Source: Rummeliibacillus pycnus
Lineage (GTDB): Bacteria > Bacillota > Bacilli > Bacillales_A > Planococcaceae
Direction: 5' to 3'
Length of the DNA: 64,000 nt
NCBI RefSeq assembly: GCF_002884495.1
Contig: NZ_KZ614145.1
Span: 3,114,423 to 3,178,422 of the forward strand
Shown here: positions 1 through 7,890 of the stretch, piece by piece
Position numbering within the stretch: position 1 is the first letter of the stretch
How the letters are laid out: every line of letters starts with the position of its first letter
The notes under the pieces: model-generated
What the model saw: the letters and a program-made list of their open reading frames with translations, nothing else
Database searches by the model: none
What the model was told of the DNA's origin: nothing
Translations under genes and position numbers: made by a program

Positions 1-33
1 TTAATGTAATACAGAAAGTATAACAAGAATCTT

Positions 34-72
34 TAGCAGTATAATCAATTAATAAATAAATTGATTATGCTA
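34..72. repeat. Inverted repeat (10-bp perfect arms)
   Basis: ATAATCAATT at 41-50 pairs with AATTGATTAT at 59-68 around an 8-nt loop, and TAGC (34-37) can pair with GCTA (69-72) across a small bulge. No U-run follows, so it is a poor terminator. The rest of 1-296 holds no gene that I can support; a second small hairpin (7-bp arms, ACACTTT/AAAGTGT) lies at 237-254 and a -10-like TATAAT at 265-270. Confidence 0.5.
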
Positions 73-296
73 GAAGATAAAATATTGGATAATTTGATTT
101 GATAGTCACTATTTATATCGTCTATTTGTTGATTAAATGATTTTTTTAACAAATAAAATCAAAAAAGAATTGAAACTCCATAGATATTCTATCTGAAATT
201 TCTAGAGTTACCCTAATTGAAAAGGATTTTAAAAAAACACTTTATCCAAAGTGTAAAACTGTTATATAATAGTTTTGTTCGAAAGATTCTGTATTT

Positions 297-316
297 TCTA
301 TTTTTACAAAAATAGA
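297..316. promoter_or_regulatory. 20-bp palindrome upstream of cstA, possible operator
   Basis: TCTATTTTT (297-305) is followed after 2 nt by its exact complement AAAAATAGA (308-316). It lies about 25 nt before the ribosome binding site of cstA, where a repressor could block transcription start. No CcpA cre-like sequence was seen nearby. Operator function is inference. Confidence 0.4.
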
Positions 317-358
317 TCCATATAATTAGAATGTATCAATTGAGGGGAGATGAGGAAA

Positions 359-2164
359 ATGAATGCGGTTTCGGTTGTTATTGGTTCGATTTGTATTTTA
401 GTTATTGCTTACCGTCTTTATGGATATTTCTTTACCAATAAGGTGTTGAAAATTAATGAAACGAAACCTACTCCTGCACATGAATTGGAAGATGGAAAAG
501 ACTATGTTCCAACGAATAAGTGGGTAGCCTTCGGGCATCACTTTGCAGCAATTGCCGCTGCAGGTCCACTTGTTGGTCCTATTTTAGCTGCTCAGTTTGG
601 ATACTTACCGGGATTACTTTGGTTATTAATTGGTGCAGTAATTGGGGGAGCAGTTCATGATGCAGTGGTGTTATTTGCTTCAATGAAGAAAAAGGGAAAA
701 TCTTTATCAGAAGTAGCGAAAGAAGAACTTGGTCCTGTAGCAGGTTTTTGTACAGGCTTAGCGATGCTTTTTATTATTACCATTACGATGGCAGGTTTAT
801 CAATGGTTGTATTAAATGCACTTGTGCACAATCCTTGGGGAACTTTTGCTGTGGCAATTACAATTCCAATCGCTATGCTTGTGGGGATTGCATATAAAAA
901 GACTGGAAATCTTATTGCTACTTCAACATTAGGATTTATTTTATTGATGGTTGGTGTATTTATCGGTCCTTATATGAAAGAAACAGCACTAGGGGAATTC
1001 TTAAATTTTGATATTAAAACTTTAGCAATTATTTTACCTGTTTATGCATTTTTCGCAGCAGCATTGCCAGTTTGGTTGTTATTAGCTCCACGAGATTACT
1101 TAAGTAGTTTTATGAAAATTGGTGTGTTTATCGCATTGATTATTGGTGTATTTTTTGTAAATCCCGTTATTCAGTTCCCAGCAGTTACTGATTTTATCCA
1201 TGGTGGTGGCCCTGTTATTGCAGGTCCAGTTTGGCCATTTGTTTCTATTACAATTGCCTGTGGTGCAATTTCTGGGTTCCATGCGTTTGTTGGATCAGGT
1301 ACAACTCCAAAAATGCTCAATAAATGGGAAGATATTCGAGCAGTTGGCTTCGGAGCAATGCTAGTTGAATGTTTAGTAGGGATTATGGCGTTAATTGCAG
1401 CAACTGCTCTAATGCCTGGTGACTACTTTGCGATTAACTCCACTCCAGAAGTATTTAAAACATTGGGTATGCAAACAGTTCATTTACCTGAGCTTTCGCA
1501 AGAAATTGGTATGGATCTAGAAGGACGTACAGGGGGAGCTGTTACATTAGCTGTCGGAATGAGTTATATTTTTGCGAAGATTCCATGGTTCTATGATATG
1601 GCATCATACTTCTATCAATTTGTTATTATGTTCGAAGCTGTATTCATTTTAACGGCAATTGATGCAGGTACACGTGTTGCTCGTTATTTAATCCAAGATT
1701 TCTTCGGGGATATGTATAAACCACTTAAACGAGTGGATTGGGTACCTGGCTCTATATTTGCCAGTGCACTCGCTTGTTTTATATGGGGGTATCTATTGTA
1801 TTCTGGTGATATTAGCTCCATCTGGGTGCTCTTTGGGGTATCAAATCAGTTAATGGCATCTATTGGTTTGGTAATTGGTACAACTGTTGTCTTGAAAATA
1901 GCAGATAAACGTTGGTATGTACTAACTTGTCTTGTACCATTAGCATATCTTTATGTAACCGTAAACTATGCAGGTTATTGGATGATCAAAAATGTCTATT
2001 GGAATTCTGCATCTGCAGGTTACAAACCACTAAATGGTGTATTATCTGTAATCATGCTTGCACTTGGGCTAATTGTTGTCGTATTAGCAGCTAAAAAGTG
2101 GGTACAATTGTGGAAGAGCCCTAGATTTAAAAAGGTAACTAAATCACGAGCCAGAGCTGCATAA
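359..2164 (+). CDS. cstA: Carbon starvation protein CstA family transporter
   Basis: This is a 601-residue polytopic membrane protein of the CstA family, whose members act as peptide or pyruvate transporters induced when preferred carbon runs out. Family features seen are the early GHHFAAIAAAGPLVGP segment followed by the VHDAV motif, and many hydrophobic segments to the C terminus; it is shorter than the E. coli protein, like other Firmicute members. An ATG nine bases upstream directly abuts GAGGGGAG, so the second ATG, spaced 9 nt from it, is the likely start. It is monocistronic, with a palindrome upstream and a strong terminator downstream. The exact substrate cannot be read from sequence. 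Confidence 0.93.
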   Translation: MNAVSVVIGSICILVIAYRLYGYFFTNKVLKINETKPTPAHELEDGKDYVPTNKWVAFGHHFAAIAAAGPLVGPILAAQFGYLPGLLWLLIGAVIGGAVHDAVVLFASMKKKGKSLSEVAKEELGPVAGFCTGLAMLFIITITMAGLSMVVLNALVHNPWGTFAVAITIPIAMLVGIAYKKTGNLIATSTLGFILLMVGVFIGPYMKETALGEFLNFDIKTLAIILPVYAFFAAALPVWLLLAPRDYLSSFMKIGVFIALIIGVFFVNPVIQFPAVTDFIHGGGPVIAGPVWPFVSITIACGAISGFHAFVGSGTTPKMLNKWEDIRAVGFGAMLVECLVGIMALIAATALMPGDYFAINSTPEVFKTLGMQTVHLPELSQEIGMDLEGRTGGAVTLAVGMSYIFAKIPWFYDMASYFYQFVIMFEAVFILTAIDAGTRVARYLIQDFFGDMYKPLKRVDWVPGSIFASALACFIWGYLLYSGDISSIWVLFGVSNQLMASIGLVIGTTVVLKIADKRWYVLTCLVPLAYLYVTVNYAGYWMIKNVYWNSASAGYKPLNGVLSVIMLALGLIVVVLAAKKWVQLWKSPRFKKVTKSRARAA

Positions 2165-2195
2165 ATAGCACCTCTCTAGTTAAATATGAATAAGG

Positions 2196-2233
2196 AAAGC
2201 GCTCTAACTAGTATATGTTAGAGCGCTTTTTTT
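2196..2233 (+). terminator. Rho-independent terminator after cstA
   Basis: A 13-bp perfect stem (AAAGCGCTCTAAC at 2196-2208 with 2217-2229) is followed by a T run. Confidence 0.95.
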
Positions 2234-2376
2234 GACTTACTTAAAAAGTTATAACTTAAAATAGATGCTAGATTTGTTGTTCATCTACTTGAGTTTTTGA
2301 TAAATCTACTTCTAAACTAATTACGACGATACTATGATATATAGTAGTAAGTGTAATTTGTGATAGAGGAGGAGTT

Positions 2377-2751
2377 GTGATCTTAAAGAAATCTTCTGTT
2401 GGAATCATCCAATTTTTGTTGGCACTAGCGTTCATGTATTTTGGGTATATGAAATTAACCGCTAGCCCACTCCATGTAGAGAATTTTACTGAAGTATATG
2501 GGTATGGAAAGATCATTATGTATGGGGTAGGTGCTGTTGAAGTCACATCAGCTATCGGCTTATTAATCGGTTTTTGGAAGAAAGGTTTTGTTCCTATTTC
2601 TAGCGGTTCGTTAGCAGTTTTGATGGTTGGAGCGACCTCCACACATTTAATGGTCGGACAAGGTTTTGAAATCGCTATGAAGCCCTTTATATTCTTTGTA
2701 TTAAACGTAGTTATTTTTTTAGTATCAACTAGTGAAAGTATAGAAGACTAA
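2377..2751 (+). CDS. DoxX-like small membrane protein
   Basis: A 124-residue protein with four hydrophobic segments. The pattern near the start (alanine-rich helix, then FGYMKL) and the conserved G-x-x-E-V-x-x-A-x-G-L-L block in the second half fit the DoxX/DoxX-like superfamily of small integral membrane proteins, some of which work in redox or quinone-linked processes. The start is GTG with AGGAGG four bases upstream; no ATG fits. It stands alone between cstA and a DinB-fold gene. Function here is unknown; family assignment is by overall pattern and is moderately sure. Confidence 0.7.
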   Translation: MILKKSSVGIIQFLLALAFMYFGYMKLTASPLHVENFTEVYGYGKIIMYGVGAVEVTSAIGLLIGFWKKGFVPISSGSLAVLMVGATSTHLMVGQGFEIAMKPFIFFVLNVVIFLVSTSESIED

Positions 2752-2946
2752 TTTCGTCAGTAGAAAAAGAGAGAATCTAATTTTTTTAACCTAAATTGAT
2801 GGTATTATCTATTTGACTAAAGGGCTATCTTGAAAATTTCTTTCTAAGGTGGCCTATTTAATTTCTGAATATTTAGCTATTAATGATTTATAGGTATACA
2901 ATGATGATATAATCAGGAAAAATTCGGAAAGCGAGGAGAAAGTGTA

Positions 2947-3468
2947 ATGGTTAATGAAAGATACCCGATTGGCCAGTTTGAAAGTGATGAGGTTATTTCA
3001 AAGGAACAGATAGCAGAATGGATAGAAGAAATTTATCTATTACCAGAACAATTAAGAGAAGTGGTAGTAGATTTAAATGAGGAAGATTTCAATCGTACAT
3101 ATCGACCAAATAGTTGGACAGTTCGTCAACTTGTGCATCATATTGCTGATAGTCATTTAAATGGTTATCTTCGCATAAAACTTGCATTAACGGAAGAAGA
3201 ACCAACCATTAAACCGTATGAAGAGGCAGATTGGGCAAAGTTACCAGATTATAGCTTACCTATATCCATTTCTATGCAATTAATTCAATCGCTTCATGAG
3301 AGATGGGTTTATTTGCTTCAAAACTTAAATGATGAACAGCTGAAAAAATCTTTCTATCATCCTGTTTCAGGCGTAATGACTGTTGAAAAAAGCATTGGTA
3401 TTTATGCATGGCATGGTAAACATCACTTAGCTCATATCAGAAATGCTCTACAAACGGGTCTTATCTAA
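2947..3468 (+). CDS. bstA: BstA/YfiT-like DinB-fold bacillithiol transferase
   Basis: A 173-residue protein of the DinB/YfiT four-helix metalloenzyme family. It begins with the RYPIG-F motif typical of YfiT. Metal-binding histidines of the family are present in LVHHIADSH (residues about 62-70) and HGKHHLAHI (about 156-164). YfiT of Bacillus subtilis and BstA of Staphylococcus are bacillithiol S-transferases that conjugate the thiol to electrophiles. Length and motif order fit closely. The RBS is GCGAGGAG. A second, more distant DinB-fold gene follows directly. Substrate is unknown, and a metal-dependent hydrolase role is the older alternative name. Confidence 0.82.
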   Translation: MVNERYPIGQFESDEVISKEQIAEWIEEIYLLPEQLREVVVDLNEEDFNRTYRPNSWTVRQLVHHIADSHLNGYLRIKLALTEEEPTIKPYEEADWAKLPDYSLPISISMQLIQSLHERWVYLLQNLNDEQLKKSFYHPVSGVMTVEKSIGIYAWHGKHHLAHIRNALQTGLI

Positions 3469-3551
3469 AGGCGTGTCATTAAAATTGCATGTCTATTATC
3501 TCTTCGATATGATGGAAATGTAAAATTTATCTTTCTATAGGAGTGAAATGT

Positions 3552-4028
3552 ATGTACCGCAAAGTAGAGGATTTTCTTGAAGATTGGACAGTTTCTTCAT
3601 CGGGAACACTAAAAGTTTTGAAAGCTATTACAAATGATACATTTAATCAAGCGATTGTTGAAGGACATAATACACTTGGATGGTTGGCATGGCATCTTGT
3701 TAGTGTCGGTGCGGCATTTGGACATTTGGCTGAACTTCAAGTACCTGGACCAGGCCGTCATCAAGAAATGCCAACAGACATAGCGGAGATCGTTGATGCC
3801 TATGAACAACTTGCAGAAGCTTTTAAGAAAGAAGTCGCAAAACTAAATGATGCAGATTTAGTAGAAGAAGTTAATGGATTTGGTGGACCGACATTACGTG
3901 GTAAGCTTTTGCGCTCATTAATCGACCATCAAACACATCACCGTGGACAAATGACAGTATTATTACGTCAAGCTGGATTAGCTGTACCAGGTGTAATGGG
4001 ACCAACAAGAGAAATGCAAAAACAATAG
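3552..4028 (+). CDS. DinB family protein
   Basis: A 158-residue DinB-superfamily protein: the three metal-ligand histidines fit HNTLGWLAWHL (about residues 39-49) and LIDHQTHHRGQM near the C terminus. DinB-fold proteins carry a divalent metal and several are thiol-dependent transferases; many have no assigned reaction. A GTG at 3543 is also open, but AGGAG at 3539-3543 is correctly spaced (8 nt) only for the ATG at 3552. It is the second DinB-fold gene in a row, yet clearly diverged from the BstA-like one, so this is not a recent duplication. Confidence 0.85.
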   Translation: MYRKVEDFLEDWTVSSSGTLKVLKAITNDTFNQAIVEGHNTLGWLAWHLVSVGAAFGHLAELQVPGPGRHQEMPTDIAEIVDAYEQLAEAFKKEVAKLNDADLVEEVNGFGGPTLRGKLLRSLIDHQTHHRGQMTVLLRQAGLAVPGVMGPTREMQKQ

Positions 4029-4041
4029 AAGTCAAATACTT

Positions 4042-4076
4042 AAGAATCTATTTTTCGGAATGGATTCTTTATTTTT
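4042..4076 (+). terminator. Terminator after the DinB gene
   Basis: AAGAATCTA (4042-4050) pairs with TGGATTCTT (4061-4069, one G-U) and a T-rich tract follows. Confidence 0.75.
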
Positions 4077-4086
4077 GGCTCTGTGA

Positions 4087-4308
4087 TATAGGATAGGTAG
4101 TACCCATAAGATACCCACTGTTGATGAAATAGGAGTCTCATCTAGTTGTAACTACACTACAATTCAACTTGGATTTATACGCGAAAATAATCGAGCTCGT
4201 TGGTTAACTAATGACGAAATATCAAATGGGGTAAAACGAGTGATGCAACATAGTAACTCTGGAAATTGGACAGTAGGAAGGGTACAACCTAAAGTAAAGC
4301 AGCCGTAA
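4087..4308 (+). pseudogene. Start-less open frame, likely gene remnant
   Basis: A 73-codon open frame begins right after an in-frame TGA and has no ATG, GTG or TTG near its beginning and no RBS. The reading is protein-like, with a segment TNDEISNGVKRVMQHS followed by GNWTVGRVQP. I do not recognise the family. The lack of a start suggests the 3' end of a decayed gene rather than a small live gene. Without a search, chance openness cannot be excluded. Confidence 0.35.
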
Positions 4309-4330
4309 AAAATGACTTATAATAATTACG

Positions 4331-4362
4331 AAAAAGGCTCCGAAACTTTTGGTAGCCTCTTT
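4331..4362 (-). terminator. Terminator for the minus-strand VOC gene
   Basis: On the minus strand GAGGCTACC pairs with GGAGCC (one bulge) and runs into TTTTT. It lies 34 bases beyond the VOC gene stop. Confidence 0.65.
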
Positions 4363-4395
4363 CTTTTGCACAATGTTTTATGAGAAATCTTCTTT

Positions 4396-4782
4396 TTACA
4401 CGAAAGGATTATAAGTAAATTGCCATGAAATTCCAAATCGATCTTGTACCCAAGTAAATAGTTCTGAGAAACCGTAATTGTTTAATTCCATCAAAGTCAT
4501 ACCATCGTCAGCAACTACTTTAGCATAGCGTTCAATTTCTTCTTTTGAGTCACATACGATAAAGAGGGAGAAAGAGGGGGTAAAATCAAAGTTATGCTTA
4601 ATCGTACTATCGTTCATTAAAATACGATAGCCGTTAAGATCAAGCTCTGCCATTGCAACTTGAGTTGAATCAGGCATATACGCTACGTTAACGAGCGATA
4701 GATCATGAAACCATTCTTGATATTGTTCAATTGCTTCTTTTGCTTGCCCTTGGAACATTAGAAATGCTTTAGCATCTTTCAT
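4396..4782 (-). CDS. VOC family (PhnB-like) protein
   Basis: A 128-residue protein of the vicinal oxygen chelate superfamily, PhnB/glyoxalase-like subgroup. The N-terminal AFLMFQGQAKEAIEQY pattern, a central GYRILMNDS strand and the C-terminal DRFGISWQF motif are typical. Related proteins include enzymes acting on small polar substrates and antibiotic-binding proteins; no substrate can be named here. The start ATG has AGGAG at the right distance. It lies just downstream of the damaged YdeI-like gene on the same strand, 18 bases apart, and the two may have been co-transcribed. Confidence 0.82.
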   Translation of the reverse strand: MKDAKAFLMFQGQAKEAIEQYQEWFHDLSLVNVAYMPDSTQVAMAELDLNGYRILMNDSTIKHNFDFTPSFSLFIVCDSKEEIERYAKVVADDGMTLMELNNYGFSELFTWVQDRFGISWQFTYNPFV

Positions 4783-4800
4783 ATGACATTCTCCTATTGT

Positions 4801-5453
4801 TTAAGAATTTTGCTTTTGTGCTTGGCGAAAAAGTTCTTTTGTTTTAAATCCTTGTCCCAAAATATCCTTCATTTCTTCTAGACGGTTCATTTGTGTTTTT
4901 TCTCTTTTTGCACTGTATACATAGCGTGCCCAATCTTTTTGGTAGCCTGGGGTAAGTGATTCATAAAAAGAAAGCAACTTTGCGTCTGGTGCTAAAGCTT
5001 CTTTTAATTGTGGAATCATTTGAATATAATCATCTACACATTGACTTTTGGCTGTGTTTTTCTTTCCTTTTTGTTTGCCATCAACTTTTATAGAAAGAAT
5101 AGAAAACGTTTCATCTAATGAAGATAAACTGGCAAATTTATAGTCGCTACCAGAGATATATTTTTGATCATCAACAGTAATAGCAGGGAAAATCGCATCA
5201 CGATGGATAAATGTATCATACGTTTTGTTCCCCTTTTTAGGATAGACAAAGAATAGATAGCCTTGCTCAGTAATTAAATGATTTTCGATGCACTTTTGTA
5301 AATAGGCTGTTAATTCATCAATAGAAAACACAAATGCAATTACGCGATCATAGGGTTTAGTGGTAGCAGTGTAACGCCTTCTAATGAGAAAGTGTCGGGT
5401 GCGTTATGAATATGGACTTTTGTACTTTCGCTTATTTTAAATTTTGAATTCAT
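4801..5453 (-). pseudogene. YdeI/OmpD-associated family protein, frameshifted near 5' end
   Basis: The long part of the frame (from a GTG at 5331) carries the family's C-terminal signature DWARYVYSAKREKTQMNRL, with lysine-rich positions typical of the YdeI/OmpD-associated family. The same frame stays open upstream to about 5400 with protein-like sequence (HFLIRRRYTATTKPYDR) but has no start. A well-formed start, AAGGAGG plus ATG at 5453, lies in another frame and reads for 18 codons (MNSKFKISESTKVHIHNA). Adding one C to the CCC run at 5397-5399 would join both parts into one frame of 217 codons. It is either a real one-base deletion or a sequence error. The family's reaction is unknown. Confidence 0.75.
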
Positions 5454-5600
5454 GATAGACCTCCTTGGAAGATATTATGCCATAAGTATTTGTAATTTCC
5501 TTGTCATTTCGTTTTAATTTTCCTGTAATTCATTTCTTTTACGATTCGATATAATAAAAGTGGGAAGAGTAAGAATAGATAGAAAAAAGAGGTGTAGCAA

Positions 5601-6482
5601 ATGAAATATTCTAAACAAATTTTAAGTTGTATGTTAGCGATGGTCTTATTGAGTGCGTGTTCTGAAAATACCACGAAAAATGTTGAAAACAATACGGATC
5701 ATTCAATAGAAAAACAAGAGCAAACAGATCAGAAAAAAGTCGAGGAAACAACGAACGGGGAAAGTACCAATACGGAATCTGACCAAACAAAAGATAGCCA
5801 AACTGCTGTAGATGATCAAACAACAAATTTGGATGATAAAGATCAAAAAGTAAACAATCAAGCAGATGTAATTGCTTCTATAAAGAAAGAACTAAATACA
5901 AAGTTACCTGTGTTGCTACCAAGTCAACTTCCGATAAAAGAAGGAAATTATTTAACTGCGACAACTAAAATAGAGAAAAACAAATACACAATTGTTTTTT
6001 ACGAGACTAAGAAGAGAACGCCAATAAATGATACTTCTTTAAAAAAGAATAGCTTAGAAAAATTGATACTTGCAAAGTACAGTGTGGTGAAATACAACAG
6101 CTTAGAAAAGGCTAATGAGGTAATTGGTTTTGAGGATTTTAGTAAAGTCGGCGGTCAAAAGATGAATCTAGGTCATAATATTATAGGTTATCAAGATGCA
6201 GGAGCGGGAGCATTATGGACCAGCTGGAACGAAGGTCGTTGGGCACTTGCTACGCATACAAGAACAACTAAACCAGAACTAGGGCTTGCGTTGGCAAAAC
6301 AAGCAGTAGATTTTTTAGAAAAGAATACATTACCGATACCAAAACCTAATGGTTCCATTCGTTTAGATGCTATTAAATCAACGGAAAATAATGTGAAATG
6401 GCAACATAATAATATTGTGTATTCAATTGAAAAAGTGAAAAATCCACTTGATGCTTTGAAAATTGCAACATCAATGAAGTAA
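5601..6482 (+). CDS. Lipoprotein of unknown function
   Basis: A 293-residue predicted lipoprotein: a basic N terminus, a hydrophobic stretch and the lipobox LLSAC (Cys20), followed by a long low-complexity spacer rich in Thr, Asn, Asp, Glu and Gln to about residue 85. The C-terminal 200 residues form a folded domain with the stretch GAGALWTSWNEGRWALAT. It should be anchored on the outer face of the cytoplasmic membrane. I do not recognise the domain beyond a general resemblance to Bacillus cell-surface lipoproteins. RBS GAGGTG precedes the ATG. It is monocistronic with its own terminator. Confidence 0.85.
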   Translation: MKYSKQILSCMLAMVLLSACSENTTKNVENNTDHSIEKQEQTDQKKVEETTNGESTNTESDQTKDSQTAVDDQTTNLDDKDQKVNNQADVIASIKKELNTKLPVLLPSQLPIKEGNYLTATTKIEKNKYTIVFYETKKRTPINDTSLKKNSLEKLILAKYSVVKYNSLEKANEVIGFEDFSKVGGQKMNLGHNIIGYQDAGAGALWTSWNEGRWALATHTRTTKPELGLALAKQAVDFLEKNTLPIPKPNGSIRLDAIKSTENNVKWQHNNIVYSIEKVKNPLDALKIATSMK

Positions 6483-6510
6483 GATTCTTGCTAGTCACAT
6501 TTAAGATGAA

Positions 6511-6539
6511 ACGGGGTTTCCTAAGGGCCCTGTTTTTTT
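6511..6539 (+). terminator. Terminator after the lipoprotein gene
   Basis: ACGGGG (6511-6516) pairs with CCCTGT (6528-6533, one G-U), followed by seven T. Confidence 0.7.
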
Positions 6540-6540
6540 A

Positions 6541-6772
6541 TGAATTAATTCATAAACGAATCTATTTCAAAATGTGGTTTATTGTGAAGCGGAAGATGTA
6601 GAGATTTATCCACAAAATTCAGCTCTCAATCCATGGAAGATAATGCTTTATCCACGAATCTCAATATAACTTTATGTGTTCAAAAAAGAACCCCGTCAAA
6701 ATAACATAGCATACTGACTTATCAATTTTTTATATGTTATAATTTTCCGAAAATTTAAAGTAGGTGGTTACT
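6541..6772. other. Intergenic stretch, nothing recognised
   Basis: About 230 AT-rich bases between the lipoprotein terminator and the next gene. There is no frame of notable length, no strong inverted repeat and no recognised leader. A -10-like TATAAT lies near 6738-6743. Confidence 0.5.
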
Positions 6773-7128
6773 ATGAAGGAGCAAGAGTTAAAAACACATC
6801 CAAAGAATTAGAGGATAAACTCTTATCTGATGAAGTAAGAACGTATTCACAAGAGATAAGAAAGTATTTATCTGAAGATTTTTTTGAGTTTGGTAGTTCC
6901 GGAAATATTTGGTGTAGAGAAGATTGCCTTGACGAAAAGGGAATTGGCATTATGGATGCCTCAGTTTCCAACTTTACTTTGCACCTTTTAGCTGACGATG
7001 TTGCCTTGGCGACTTATCAACTTGAAAATAGAACTCGTGGTAACCACACTTTACGTAGTTCAATTTGGAAGCAAGTTGATAGTCAGTGGAAGATGTTTTT
7101 CCATCAAGGAACGATTGTTCCTGAGTAG
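6773..7128 (+). pseudogene. DUF4440/SnoaL-like protein, frameshifted in an A run
   Basis: An ATG at 6773 with a GGTGG ribosome site reads MKEQELKTHPKN and stops. The next frame carries a clear NTF2-like DUF4440 protein: LLSDEVRTYSQEI, then EDFFEFGSSG, and a C-terminal block W-K-Q-V-D-x-Q-W-K-M-F-F-H-Q-G ending at 7128. Adding one A to the five-A run at 6790-6794 gives an unbroken frame of 118 codons starting MKEQELKNTSKELED. All else in the frame is intact, so this is either a very recent slip or a sequence error. NTF2-like DUF4440 proteins are small cytosolic proteins of varied function. Confidence 0.78.
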
Positions 7129-7155
7129 ACTTGATTTACACAAAGGAGGATCCAT

Positions 7156-7647
7156 TTGATTATTAGACTGTTAGAAGAATCCGATACTATAGCATATAGA
7201 GGGTTAAGGCTAGAAGCATTGCAAGATAGTCCAGATGCTTTTGCTACTACATATGAAGATGAGATAAAAAAGTCATTGGAAGATTATCGAGATAGATTAA
7301 GCCGAAAAGATTTTTGTACTTTTGATGACGGTCAACTAGTTGGTGTTGTTTCTCTTATTAGAGAGCAGGCACGTAAATTACGCCACCGATCATCAATTGT
7401 TGCTATGTATGTAACACCAGAGGGCCGTAGAAAAAGAGTTGGAAAAAACTTAATGCAATCAGCTATCCAGTATGCAAAGCAAATTGAAGGCATTGAACAA
7501 ATTTATCTTTCTGTTGTCACAACAAATACTGCTGCAATCAAACTTTATCATTCTTTAGGTTTTGAAATATTTGGAACAGAAAAAAGAGCATTGAAATCCA
7601 GTGATTCAACCTATTGGGATGAATATCATATGGTTCTGTATCTATAA
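7156..7647 (+). CDS. GNAT family N-acetyltransferase
   Basis: A 163-residue GNAT protein with motif A at VAMYVTPEGRRKRVGKNLM (acetyl-CoA pyrophosphate loop R-R-K-R-V-G-K) and motif B near AIKLYHSLGFEIFGTE. The N-terminal pattern (IIRLLEESD, then LEALQDSPDAFATT) is that of the broad RimI/YhhY-type subgroup found in Bacillus. The start is TTG, preceded by AAAGGAGGATCC. It would acetylate an amine on a small molecule or protein; the substrate is unknown. It follows the damaged DUF4440 gene by 27 bases and may share its transcript. Confidence 0.88.
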   Translation: MIIRLLEESDTIAYRGLRLEALQDSPDAFATTYEDEIKKSLEDYRDRLSRKDFCTFDDGQLVGVVSLIREQARKLRHRSSIVAMYVTPEGRRKRVGKNLMQSAIQYAKQIEGIEQIYLSVVTTNTAAIKLYHSLGFEIFGTEKRALKSSDSTYWDEYHMVLYL

Positions 7648-7659
7648 TAGGGCCTGATT

Positions 7660-7845
7660 ATGAAATTTATAGAATACGGAATCGGAAATACTTGGCTTAT
7701 TAGAACGGAAACAGAGCTAGAAGATGGGACCGAGTACGAAAATAAAAGTATTGTAGGTACAATTTATTTTTAGTCTGCTTATATAATGGTTTGGATAAAA
7801 AATACAGCCATTATTTTTGACTTAAAAGAAGGATTTTATTTTTGG
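7660..7845 (+). pseudogene. DUF3977-like gene interrupted by an in-frame TAG
   Basis: The frame from ATG 7660 reads KFIEYGIGNTWLIRTETEL and continues to a TAG at 7771. Past the stop, the same frame continues with SAYIMVWIKNTAIIFDLKEGF. The two halves together match what I know of DUF3977 proteins (about 80 residues: an N-terminal Y-G-I-G-N-T-W-x-x-R-T-E and a C-terminal W-I-x-x-T-x-x-x-D-x-x-E-G-F). Its start has no good ribosome site. One nonsense change, plus a divergent tail before the next gene, suggests a decaying gene. Confidence 0.6.
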
Positions 7846-7890
7846 TATTGTGAGTCTTTGATTCATCTACCTTTGAAAGGAACCGAACAG

